Shown piece after piece: positions 28,215-34,983 of a stretch of 64,000 nt of DNA (within the stretch, counting starts at the first letter, position 1; each line of letters begins with the position of its first letter). Source of the DNA: an uncultured Lachnospiraceae bacterium. Its GTDB lineage: Bacteria > Bacillota > Clostridia > Lachnospirales > Lachnospiraceae. The translations under genes and the position numbers were made by a program. The notes under the pieces were generated by a model, which was not told the origin of the DNA, ran no database searches, and saw only the letters and a list, made by a program, of their open reading frames with translations. The stretch covers positions 62,001 to 126,000 of the forward strand of contig CANRMA010000002.1 in NCBI GenBank assembly GCA_947631625.1, written 5' to 3'.

Positions 28215-28299
28215 GCGGAAGTGTCGGAACTGGCAGACGAGCAAGACTAAGGATCTTGTGACCGTTTAGGTCGTGTGGGTTCAAGTCCCATCTTCCGCA
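28215..28299 (+). tRNA. tRNA-Leu (anticodon AAG)
   Basis: An 85-nt class II tRNA. The acceptor is GCGGAAG/CTTCCGC with discriminator A, the anticodon stem CAAGA/TCTTG around loop CTAAGGA (anticodon AAG, G37), a long variable arm GACC-GTTTA-GGTC and a T loop TTCAAGT. No CCA is encoded. A34 in a leucine tRNA is uncommon in bacteria. Confidence 0.9.
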
Positions 28300-28403
28300 G
28301 TAGATTAGGTGCGGTAAATATGACAGAAATGTCGTGTTTATCGCATTTTTCTTTTTCTGAGTATATAAAATGTTCTGTAAAAAGTATTATTTTCAACGAT
28401 ATC

Positions 28404-28431
28404 TTGAAAAAATCTGTCATTATGATAAAAT
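28404..28431 (+). promoter_or_regulatory. Promoter of small-peptide RNA, cassette 1
   Basis: TTGAAA (28404-28409), a 16-bp spacer and TAAAAT (28426-28431). The same elements occur at the same place in cassette 2 although surrounding bases differ. Confidence 0.65.
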
Positions 28432-28521
28432 ATACATGGGTGTTACCTAAACGGTAGCGGTTCGCCTTTTGCCAAAATGAGTACATTTTGAGAACTTCCG
28501 GTATCGAAGGAGGGGATACAT

Positions 28522-28686
28522 ATGGAAAATAACGTGAAAGGTAAAGAAGGATTGGTGTTTGCTATGATTTTGGAGCTTGTCGGTATTGTAGTGACGGTTA
28601 TCAGTATCATCGTTACGATAATCAGTATTCGACAGACCGGAAAAAATAAAAGACATCAAAAAAGCAACCGCCCCGACCAAGGTTAA
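28522..28686 (+). CDS. Small hydrophobic peptide, candidate type I toxin, copy 1
   Basis: A 54-residue peptide: a charged N-terminus (MENNVKGKEG), one membrane helix (LVFAMILELVGIVVTVISII and onward to ~residue 36) and a basic tail (RQTGKNKRHQKSNRPDQG). AAGGAGGGG six bases upstream is a very strong ribosome site. A stem formed by CTTC/GAAG and inner CG pairs directly abuts it and could mask it. The stop codon lies in the loop of a terminator that works on both strands, and a strong promoter faces back from downstream. This layout resembles Fst/TxpA-type type I toxins; sequence homology to them is not evident. Confidence 0.7.
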   Translation: MENNVKGKEGLVFAMILELVGIVVTVISIIVTIISIRQTGKNKRHQKSNRPDQG

Positions 28687-28699
28687 TGGTTGCTTTTTT
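28658..28699. terminator. Bidirectional terminator, cassette 1
   Basis: Arms AAAAAAGCAACC (28658-28669) and GGTTGCTTTTTT (28688-28699) give a U run on either strand. It would end both the peptide mRNA and the converging antisense RNA. It encloses the peptide stop codon. Confidence 0.85.
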
Positions 28700-28754
28700 G
28701 ATTAATAACCATTAATTAAGGCGAACCGTTGCTTCACGGTAACACCCTTTTGTA
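28658..28754 (-). ncRNA. Predicted antisense RNA (antitoxin-like), cassette 1
   Basis: A minus-strand promoter, TTGACG (28784-28789), 17 bp, TACTAT (28761-28766), would start a ~97-nt RNA near 28754. The RNA runs through the right inverted repeat and ends at the shared terminator, overlapping the 3' end of the peptide mRNA. The promoter is kept in copy 2, where the spacer has changed. Confidence 0.65.
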
Positions 28755-28760
28755 TAAAGT

Positions 28761-28789
28761 ATAGTAACATTTATTGACACTTTCGTCAA
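28761..28789 (-). promoter_or_regulatory. Antisense promoter, cassette 1
   Basis: -35 TTGACG, 17-bp spacer, -10 TACTAT on the minus strand, pointing into the cassette. Confidence 0.7.
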
Positions 28790-28848
28790 TACTTTTTTGC
28801 TTGGCAACGACTCTTCTGTTGTAAAAATAAATTATTCACTATAATATA

Positions 28849-28876
28849 TTGTAATTTTTCCCAATTATTATAAAAT
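28849..28876 (+). promoter_or_regulatory. Promoter of small-peptide RNA, cassette 2
   Basis: TTGTAA (28849-28854), a 16-bp spacer and TAAAAT (28871-28876), exactly 445 bp from the cassette 1 promoter. Confidence 0.65.
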
Positions 28877-28966
28877 ATATATGGGTGTTACCTAAACGGT
28901 AGCGGTTCGCCTTTTGCCAAAATGAGTACATTTTGAGAACTTCCGGTATCGAAGGAGGGGATACAT

Positions 28967-29131
28967 ATGGAAAATAACGTGAAAGGTAAAGAAGGATTGG
29001 TGTTTGCTATGATTTTGGAGCTTGTCGGTATTGTAGTGACGGTTATCAGTATCATCGTTACGATAATCAGTATTCGACAGACCGGAAAAAATAAAAGACA
29101 TCAAAAAAGCAACCGCCCCGACCAAGGTTAA
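28967..29131 (+). CDS. Small hydrophobic peptide, candidate type I toxin, copy 2
   Basis: Identical 54-residue peptide to the one at 28522-28686, with the same ribosome site, masking stem and terminator. Complete identity of coding, leader and terminator sequence implies a recent duplication or gene conversion. Confidence 0.7.
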   Translation: MENNVKGKEGLVFAMILELVGIVVTVISIIVTIISIRQTGKNKRHQKSNRPDQG

Positions 29132-29144
29132 TGGTTGCTTTTTT
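29103..29144. terminator. Bidirectional terminator, cassette 2
   Basis: Same AAAAAAGCAACC / GGTTGCTTTTTT hairpin as in cassette 1, serving both strands. Confidence 0.85.
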
Positions 29145-29199
29145 GATTAATAACCATTAATTAAGGCGAACCGTTGCTTCACGGTAACACCCTTTTGCA
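29103..29199 (-). ncRNA. Predicted antisense RNA, cassette 2
   Basis: The minus-strand promoter TTGACG (29229-29234), 17 bp, TATTAT (29206-29211) would drive an RNA from about 29199 to the shared terminator. The -35 element is unchanged from cassette 1. The -10 reads TATTAT instead of TACTAT, and the spacer also differs. Confidence 0.65.
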
Positions 29200-29324
29200 T
29201 AAAGTATAATAACATTTATCTATACTTTCGTCAACATCTTTTTGTTTTGTAATCACTCATGGTTTGTTTGGTAATCACTTATGGTAATCATTCATTAAAT
29301 ATATATAAAATAACTAAAAAGGTA

Positions 29325-29355
29325 TTGACTTGGAGTAAATTCCGAGGTGTAGTAT
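29325..29355 (+). promoter_or_regulatory. MerR-type promoter/operator
   Basis: TTGACT (29325-29330) and TAGTAT (29350-29355) are separated by an over-long 19-bp spacer holding a dyad, CTTGGA (29329-29334) and TCCGAG (29341-29346). Long spacers with a CTTGGAGT..ACTCCAAG-like dyad are typical of promoters activated by MerR-family regulators. No merR gene is in view. It precedes the DUF3737 remnant. Confidence 0.65.
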
Positions 29356-29445
29356 AACTATATCAACTTGAAACTGCACAGTTTCCTGAAGAGTTAATTT
29401 AAAGCTGAGTGAATGATAGAATATATGAAAAGAGGTTTATCTGTT

Positions 29446-30299
29446 ATGGAGAAATTTGTTAAAAATCAGGTTTATGATGAAGAACGGGCTCTTTATGGAA
29501 GTAACGGCATTACGGTAGAAAGATGCAGATTTGACGGTCCTGCCGACGGTGAGAGCGCATTGAAAGAAAGCAGGAATGTAAAGGTTTATGACAGTTTTTT
29601 AATTTAAGATATCCGTTTTGGCACAATGACGATCTGCAGATCGACGGCAGTGAAATGACGTTAAACTGCAGGGCTGCGCTTTGGTATACGAATAATGCAG
29701 TCATTACAAATACTAAGTTTTACGGGATAAAGGCGCTGAGGGAATGTTCCGATATCAGGATTGAAAACAGCGACATCATATCAAAGGAATTTGGCTAGTC
29801 CGTAAAAAACATAATCATGAAAGATACCTCCGCGCAGAGTGAATATTTTATGATGCGGTCTGAAAGGCTTCAATTTGACAACGTAAAGTTGGACGGAAAA
29901 TATTCTTTCCAGTATATTAAGGATTCCGTATTTGAAAATTGTGATTTTAACACAAAGGATGCATTTTGGCATGCCCGAGACGTAGTTATAAAAAACTGTA
30001 CCATTAGGGGAGAGTACCTTGCATGGTATTGTGAGAATGTGACATTTGAAAACTGCACGATCATAGGAACTCAGCCGCTATGCTATTGCAGGAAGCTTAA
30101 GTTGAACAACTGCAGAATGATTGATACCGACCTTGCTTTTGAAAAATCAGATGTAGAAGCAACAGTAACCACGCGGGTTATCAGTATCAAGAATCCTTTG
30201 AGCGGAACTATTACAGTTCCGGAAGTAGGAGAGATCATTATGGATGATGCCAATGCAGCAGGCAGGGTTATTGTCAAGGGAAAGGGAAAATGCGCCTGA
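29446..30299 (+). pseudogene. DUF3737-like gene, disrupted by frameshift and nonsense codon
   Basis: The three reading segments together give a DUF3737-type right-handed beta-helix protein of ~285 residues (repeats such as FENCDFNTKDAFW, VIKNCTIRGEYLAWYCENV, FENCTIIGTQPLC). After KVYDS at ~29595 the frame breaks at a run of six T; one more T would restore DSFFNLRYPFWHND. Further on, FG is followed by TAG at ~29796 where TGG would read W. Two independent lesions make sequencing error a weak explanation. The ATG at 29446 has an AAGAGG site, and the MerR-type promoter is intact. Function of the family is unknown. Confidence 0.85.
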
Positions 30300-30517
30300 A
30301 ATCCGCTGATATATGGTTGTGGCTGTCGAATTGATATTGCGTGCAGAATGTGGCGGTGCATGCCGAACTGATATTGTGTGCAGATTGTGGCAGTGTCTGC
30401 TGCATCTTATTGACGATTGGACGCTGCCGCATTATAATTTAAAAAGCAAACTAAAGTTTAAGCGAAATTAAATTATATACGGAAATTATATACAGAAATT
30501 ATATACGGAGCAAATAT

Positions 30518-31006
30518 ATGGGCGATAAAAAGCAAAAAATCGAAAAGACAAACGTAATGCGCCTGTTTGAGCAGAAAAAAGTGGCATACACTGCGCACTA
30601 TTACGGCAATACGGAGGCGATAAGCGGCACAGAGGTTGCCGCTGTGCTTGGCGAGGATCCTGATAAGGTTTTTAAGACATTGGTAACAACAGCTTCAAGC
30701 GGGGAACATTATGTTTTTATGGTGCCTGTGGAACGTGAACTGGATTTAAAAAAGGCTGCCAAAGCGGTGCATGAAAAGAGTATTGAAATGCTTAAATCCA
30801 AAGAGCTTTTGCCGCTTACGGGTTATATACATGGCGGCTGTTCGCCGGTTGGAATGAAGAAAGTGTTTAAGACCGTCATAGATGAATCCGCAGAAAGTTT
30901 TGATACCGTAATTTTCAGCGGAGGCAAGATCGGTTATCAGGTGGAGACCGCGCTTTCGGAGCTTAGAAAGGTCATAGAGGTCGAAGCGGGAGATATATGT
31001 GTTTAG
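30518..31006 (+). CDS. ybaK: YbaK/EbsC family aminoacyl-tRNA deacylase
   Basis: A 162-residue single-domain trans-editing factor. Proteins of this type remove mischarged cysteine from tRNA-Pro. Landmarks are KTNVMRLFEQKKVAYTAHYY, VFKTLVTTASSGEHYVFMVP with the invariant Lys, and the GYIHGGCSPVGMKK loop, followed by EVEAGD near the end as in YbaK. Start has a weak GGAG site. A second, more divergent family member lies at 34358. It sits upstream of the Mef-like exporter with its own leader. Confidence 0.88.
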   Translation: MGDKKQKIEKTNVMRLFEQKKVAYTAHYYGNTEAISGTEVAAVLGEDPDKVFKTLVTTASSGEHYVFMVPVERELDLKKAAKAVHEKSIEMLKSKELLPLTGYIHGGCSPVGMKKVFKTVIDESAESFDTVIFSGGKIGYQVETALSELRKVIEVEAGDICV

Positions 31007-31049
31007 GCGGCTTTTAAAGTTAAGTGCGCTAAATGAAGGAGAATGTATT

Positions 31050-31130
31050 ATGTTATGCCATATGGTGATTAATTTGGATGCTTTGCTCTGTACAAGGTCT
31101 GGTGTAGGGACGAAACTTGTACAGAGGTAG
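31050..31130 (+). CDS. Putative 26-residue leader peptide of the MFS exporter
   Basis: A short frame, MLCHMVINLDALLCTRSGVG and six more residues, preceded by AAGGAGA at correct distance. Its second half covers one arm of an 11-bp inverted repeat, CTCTGTACAAG (31086-31096) and CTTGTACAGAG (31116-31126). A competing pairing is possible between GGACGAAA (31108-31115) and TTTCGTCC (31137-31144). Such peptides upstream of Mef/Msr-type resistance genes sense stalled ribosomes; this is inferred here from layout only. Confidence 0.55.
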   Translation: MLCHMVINLDALLCTRSGVGTKLVQR

Positions 31131-31160
31131 GGACTTTTTCGTCCGCATTGGATCTTGTAC
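31086..31160 (+). promoter_or_regulatory. Attenuator-like alternative hairpins before the MFS gene
   Basis: Three mutually exclusive pairings: 31086-31096 with 31116-31126 (11 bp, perfect), 31108-31115 with 31137-31144 (8 bp, perfect), and GTACAAG (31090-31096) with a second CTTGTAC at 31154-31160. A TTTTT run at 31135-31139 follows the first hairpin after 8 bases. Confidence 0.55.
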
Positions 31161-31201
31161 TTATATTGGGAAAACTAATAAAATATAAGGAGATGGATTC
31201 A

Positions 31202-32491
31202 ATGAACCAAAATTTTAAGAAATTTATCATATTCTGGCTCAGCCAGGCAGTTTCACAGTTAGGAAGCGCAATGACGGGGTTTGCGCTGATATTATGGGTA
31301 TATTCGGTCAGACATTCCGCAATGACGGTTTCGCTTATGACATTTTGCAATTATGTGCCATATGTTATCGTGAGCCTGCTTGCGGGTACGTATGTGGATA
31401 CCCACAACAAAAAACGCATAATGCTTATATCTGACAGCGTGGCGGCGGGCTGCAGCGTTTTTGTATTCATAATGTTTATGAGAAACGGGCTTCAGATATC
31501 GCATATTTATCTTATAAACTGTGTCATAGGCTTTGCAAATGCGTTTCAGTCGCCGGCGTCCGGCGTGGCGGTTGGTATGATAGTGCCGAAGGATAAGATA
31601 TCCAATGCAAGCGGAATGCTGTCTTTTTCAGGCAGCCTAATATCAATATTTGCGCCTGTGCTGGCGGCGTCAATGTTTGCGTTTGGGGGGCTTAAATATA
31701 TTCTGGCTTTTGACCTTGCGAGTTTTGTTTTCGCTTTTTTGATCCTGCTTTTTGTTATAAAAATTCCGGAAAATCAGGAAAGCGAAAAGAAGGCTTTTTC
31801 AATGCTTGAGGGCTGTAAGGAAGGGTATGCCTTTTTGCTTAATAACAGAGGCATAATGATAGTAATATTGACTATGGCTGCGCTTAATTTCTTTTCCAGA
31901 CTGACCTATGAAAATATCTTATCGCCTATGATACTTGCTAGAAGCGGCGGGGATAATTTTGCGCTTGGGTTGGTAAATGCGGCTATGGGTGTCGGAGGGG
32001 TGCTTGGCGGCATACTGGTTTCCGCCGGAAAAACCCCTAAAGATTGCGTCAAAGCCATTTATGTTTCCGCAGGCGTTTCCTTTTTGCTGGGGGATCTGCT
32101 TATGGGTGTCGGACGCGGGCCAGCCGTATGGTCGTTCGCCGGTTTTATGGCAAGTCTGCCTATTCCTTTTATTAATGCGGGACAAAATGTAATATTGTAT
32201 AAACTGATTCCGGAGCAGATGCAGGGCAGGATATTTTCGCTGCGCAATGCCATTCAGTTCAGTACGATTCCTGTCGGCATCCTGCTTGGCGGGTTTCTGG
32301 CGGATTATGTATTTGAGCCGTTTATGAACAAAAACAGCGCCTTTTCACAGGTTTTGCATATGGCAGTGGGAAAAGGCGAAGGCGCGGGTATGGCGGTAAT
32401 GTTTCTGTGCACAGGAGTTTTGGGGAGTATATTCAGCCTGATTTTCTTTAGGCATAAGGAAGTTGCGGCGCTAAAACAGGTGTTGCAATAG
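31202..32491 (+). CDS. MFS transporter, macrolide-efflux (Mef)-like
   Basis: A 429-residue drug:H+ antiporter-type MFS protein with 12 membrane segments. The first helix (FIIFWLSQAVSQLGSAMTGF), motif A equivalent (AGTYVDTHNKKRIMLISDS) and the central NRGIMIVILTMAALNFFS match the Mef/MFS_3 group. ATG 31202 has AAGGAG about nine bases upstream; in-frame earlier starts overlap that site. The leader peptide and switching hairpins just upstream suggest drug-inducible expression. Substrate is not proven. Confidence 0.85.
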   Translation: MNQNFKKFIIFWLSQAVSQLGSAMTGFALILWVYSVRHSAMTVSLMTFCNYVPYVIVSLLAGTYVDTHNKKRIMLISDSVAAGCSVFVFIMFMRNGLQISHIYLINCVIGFANAFQSPASGVAVGMIVPKDKISNASGMLSFSGSLISIFAPVLAASMFAFGGLKYILAFDLASFVFAFLILLFVIKIPENQESEKKAFSMLEGCKEGYAFLLNNRGIMIVILTMAALNFFSRLTYENILSPMILARSGGDNFALGLVNAAMGVGGVLGGILVSAGKTPKDCVKAIYVSAGVSFLLGDLLMGVGRGPAVWSFAGFMASLPIPFINAGQNVILYKLIPEQMQGRIFSLRNAIQFSTIPVGILLGGFLADYVFEPFMNKNSAFSQVLHMAVGKGEGAGMAVMFLCTGVLGSIFSLIFFRHKEVAALKQVLQ

Positions 32492-32497
32492 TAAAAA

Positions 32498-32660
32498 TAT
32501 TAATATAGTTGATTGCGAAACTCATTTTTACAACATAGAATTTAGTAAAAATATACAAATAAGGGGTGACTCTGCGCCCCGCAATGGAACCCCGTTTTGT
32601 ATATTTTTGATAAATTCGGAAGTTTTAGACAGCGTTTCGCAATTGCCTAAAATATTAAAA
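32498..32660. mobile_element. MITE-like element with different core, copy A4
   Basis: It spans about 32506-32650. Ends are GATTGCGAAAC and GTTTCGCAATTGCCTA, as in family A, but the core is a different palindrome (AAAATATACAAA / TTTTGTATATTTT with GGGGT/ACCCC arms). The flanking AAATATTAA on both sides looks like a target-site duplication. It lies between the MFS gene and the DUF6056 gene. Confidence 0.65.
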
Positions 32661-32677
32661 GTTTAAAAGGAGCGTAA

Positions 32678-34237
32678 ATGGAAAAGGAAACCAAGGAAAG
32701 CAAGTCCATAACTGCATTTCGCGTTTTGGCTGACAGGCTTATAAAGGCCGTCGATAAGTTAGTCGGGATAAACTCCTTATTCTGTATATTGACGGCCGGA
32801 TATGTTCTTAGCCTTATTCCGCTGTTTTTGATAGGGCTATACGACTATCCGGCTGCTGATGATTATACGTTCGGAGCGGCGTGTCGGACTGTTTGGGCGG
32901 AGAGTCATTCCGTTATCGCAGTGCTGGGACGCGCGTTTACCCGTTCCTATGAATATTATTTAAACTGGGCAGGCTGTATGTCTTCGTCTTTTTTTATGGC
33001 GCTGCAGCCGGCGGTATTCGGGGAGGGCTTTTATAAACTGACTCCTTTTATAATGATCGGAATATTAAGCGCGGGAACTTTATATTTTATGCATGTGGTC
33101 TTTGTAAGGCTTCTTAAATGCGATTCAAGATTAACGGGCTGCATTTCTTTGCTTTTGCTTTTCGTGACGGTTCAGTGTATGCCGAATCCGGCCGAAGGCT
33201 TGTTCTGGTATAACGGAGCGGCGCATTATACATTGATGCACGCAATTTCGTTAATTTTTTACGCTTTAATAATATCGGCGCTGCTTTATCCTGATGAAAG
33301 AAAAAGCAGAAGGACTTTTATAATAAGCGCGCTGCCGGGGCTGATTGTCGGAATGGGGAATTATTTAACTGCGTTAAATGTAGGCCTTGTTCTTGCGCTG
33401 CTTATTACGGGACTTTTGATTGGTAAAAAGTTTAAAAGCCGGAGGTTTATCCTTATTCCGACAATAGTTTTTTATATTGCTTTTATTTTTAATGTGGCGG
33501 CGCCGGGGAACGCCGTAAGGAGTGCAGTTTCTAACGGTATGAATCCGCTTAAGGCCGTTTTGGTTTCTTTTTATTATGTATTGGATTATTGTATAGGGAG
33601 CTGGTCAGGTTGGGCGGTATGGCTGTATATAATAATAATTGCGACGTTATTCTGGAACGTTGCAAAGACTGTGGACTTTGATTTTTCTTATCCGTTGGCT
33701 GTGGTCGTTTTAAATTACTGCCTGCTTGCGGCAATGATAGCGCCGCCGCTTTTTGGAACAGGCAATATAGAGGCGGGGCGGATACAGTCGCTTATTTTTA
33801 TAATGTATATGCTTTTACTTACATTTACTGTGTGCTATGTGACGGGCTGGGCGGTAAAAAGACTTGGCCCTGTACCCGGTGTCGGCATAACAGTTGCGCT
33901 CACGCCGGATTCTAAAGTTTTAATAGTATTTTGCCTAATTTTTGGGCTTATTTCTTCTGCGCTCTGCATAATACCCAAGCCGCAGTATTATACTTTCAGC
34001 GCCGCGGCGGCAGATGTATTGAACGGAAACGCGGCGGCCTACGGGAAGGCTATGCGGGAGAGGATAGAGCTTTATAATGAGTCGGGGGGTATGGACGTGG
34101 AGGCAAAAGCGCTTCCTGTTAAACCCGCGCTTTTGTGCAGTTCGGACATATCGGAAGATCCCGACGACTGGATAAATGCGGGAGTAAGCAGGTTTTACGG
34201 GCTTAAATCTGTGCGGGTAAAGCGCAATGGCAATTAA
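32678..34237 (+). CDS. DUF6056 family polytopic membrane protein
   Basis: A 519-residue membrane protein with 11-12 predicted helices. The extracellular segment YDYPAADDYTFGAACRTVW and GLFWYNGAAHYTLM are characteristic of DUF6056, a family often found with surface-polysaccharide genes and resembling GT-C enzymes in layout. The paired Asp in ADDY would be the likely functional acid. Good AAAAGGAG ribosome site. Its exact reaction is unknown; it is not next to other glycan genes here. Confidence 0.75.
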   Translation: MEKETKESKSITAFRVLADRLIKAVDKLVGINSLFCILTAGYVLSLIPLFLIGLYDYPAADDYTFGAACRTVWAESHSVIAVLGRAFTRSYEYYLNWAGCMSSSFFMALQPAVFGEGFYKLTPFIMIGILSAGTLYFMHVVFVRLLKCDSRLTGCISLLLLFVTVQCMPNPAEGLFWYNGAAHYTLMHAISLIFYALIISALLYPDERKSRRTFIISALPGLIVGMGNYLTALNVGLVLALLITGLLIGKKFKSRRFILIPTIVFYIAFIFNVAAPGNAVRSAVSNGMNPLKAVLVSFYYVLDYCIGSWSGWAVWLYIIIIATLFWNVAKTVDFDFSYPLAVVVLNYCLLAAMIAPPLFGTGNIEAGRIQSLIFIMYMLLLTFTVCYVTGWAVKRLGPVPGVGITVALTPDSKVLIVFCLIFGLISSALCIIPKPQYYTFSAAAADVLNGNAAAYGKAMRERIELYNESGGMDVEAKALPVKPALLCSSDISEDPDDWINAGVSRFYGLKSVRVKRNGN

Positions 34238-34357
34238 TAAATGTAAATGGGGTATGGGAAAGCAATTAAATAGAAAATTTAGATAAATAAAAAACTTCAA
34301 TAAATATAATGTTTAAGGAAATTTAAAAGTTTGTTAAAAATTTAACAGGAGGCAGAA

Positions 34358-34831
34358 ATGGCTATTGAAAGGGTAAGGGAATATTTTAAAAAGTATAATA
34401 TGGAGGATCGAATACAGGAGTTTGATGTATCGAGCGCAACAGTGGAACTTGCGGCAAAAGCGCTTAACTGTGAGCCTAAGCGTATCGCCAAGTCGCTTTC
34501 TTTTATGATCGACGGGAGGGCCGTACTGGTTATTACGGCGGGAGATGCCAAAGTTGATAACCATAAATATAAAGAACGTTTTAAAGTAAAGGCGAAGATG
34601 CTTTCTCCGGATGAGGTGGAGGAGCTTATAGGACATGCTGTGGGAGGCGTTTGCCCTTTTGGGATAAACGATGGCGTAGAAGTATATCTGGATGAGTCTT
34701 TGAAGCGGTTTGACACGGTTTTTCCGGCCTGCGGCAGCGCCAACAGCGCGATAGAACTTACGATAGAAGAGCTTGAAAAGTATTCGGGATATAAGGAATG
34801 GGTAGATGTATGTAAGGAATGGTTTACATAA
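34358..34831 (+). CDS. YbaK/ProX-type deacylase domain protein
   Basis: A 157-residue single-domain protein of the YbaK/prolyl-tRNA editing superfamily. Landmarks are VELAAKALNCEPKRIAKSLS with the conserved Lys, KVKAKMLSPDEVEELIGHAV, and the substrate loop GGVCPFGI followed by DESLKRFDTVFPACGSANS. The loop and ending are closer to ProX/INS-type deacylases than to the protein at 30518. Expected role is hydrolysis of a mischarged aminoacyl-tRNA; the amino acid is not predictable. AGGAGG site upstream. Confidence 0.82.
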   Translation: MAIERVREYFKKYNMEDRIQEFDVSSATVELAAKALNCEPKRIAKSLSFMIDGRAVLVITAGDAKVDNHKYKERFKVKAKMLSPDEVEELIGHAVGGVCPFGINDGVEVYLDESLKRFDTVFPACGSANSAIELTIEELEKYSGYKEWVDVCKEWFT

Positions 34832-34919
34832 CTTAAAAATTTTGTAAATTTTCTGAAATTTTATTAAATAAAGTATTTAAAAATGTAAAATAAAATATTA
34901 TAATGTTACCATAGAGCAT

Positions 34920-34950
34920 TTTAGGTAATTGTGAAATTTTTCACAAGCGC
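34920..34950. mobile_element. Collapsed MITE remnant (ends only)
   Basis: TAGGTAATTGTGAAA is followed after two bases by TTTCACAA, i.e. the two termini of family A joined without a core. It lies just before the chemoreceptor ribosome site. Confidence 0.45.
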
Positions 34951-34983
34951 CGGATAATGTATTTTAATCAAGGAGGCAGCGGC

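Larger units (their letters stand above)
28438..28747. repeat. Duplicated 310-bp cassette, copy 1, with terminal inverted repeats
   Basis: The cassette is bounded by GGGTGTTACC (28438) and GGTAACACCC (ending 28747). Inner arms GGTTCGCCTT and AAGGCGAACC extend the inverted repeat to ~35 bp. Its interior appears identical, base for base, to 28883-29192 in the same orientation, exactly 445 bp downstream. The flanking DNA differs apart from promoter elements. Confidence 0.9.
28883..29192. repeat. Duplicated 310-bp cassette, copy 2
   Basis: Same sequence and orientation as 28438-28747, with the same terminal inverted repeats. Spacer between copies is 135 bp of unrelated AT-rich DNA. Confidence 0.9.

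Noticed and set aside
28447-28680. Two identical 77-residue minus-strand frames (also at 28892-29125)
   Set aside because: They are antisense shadows of the duplicated peptide cassettes and have no ribosome site; identity follows from the DNA duplication.
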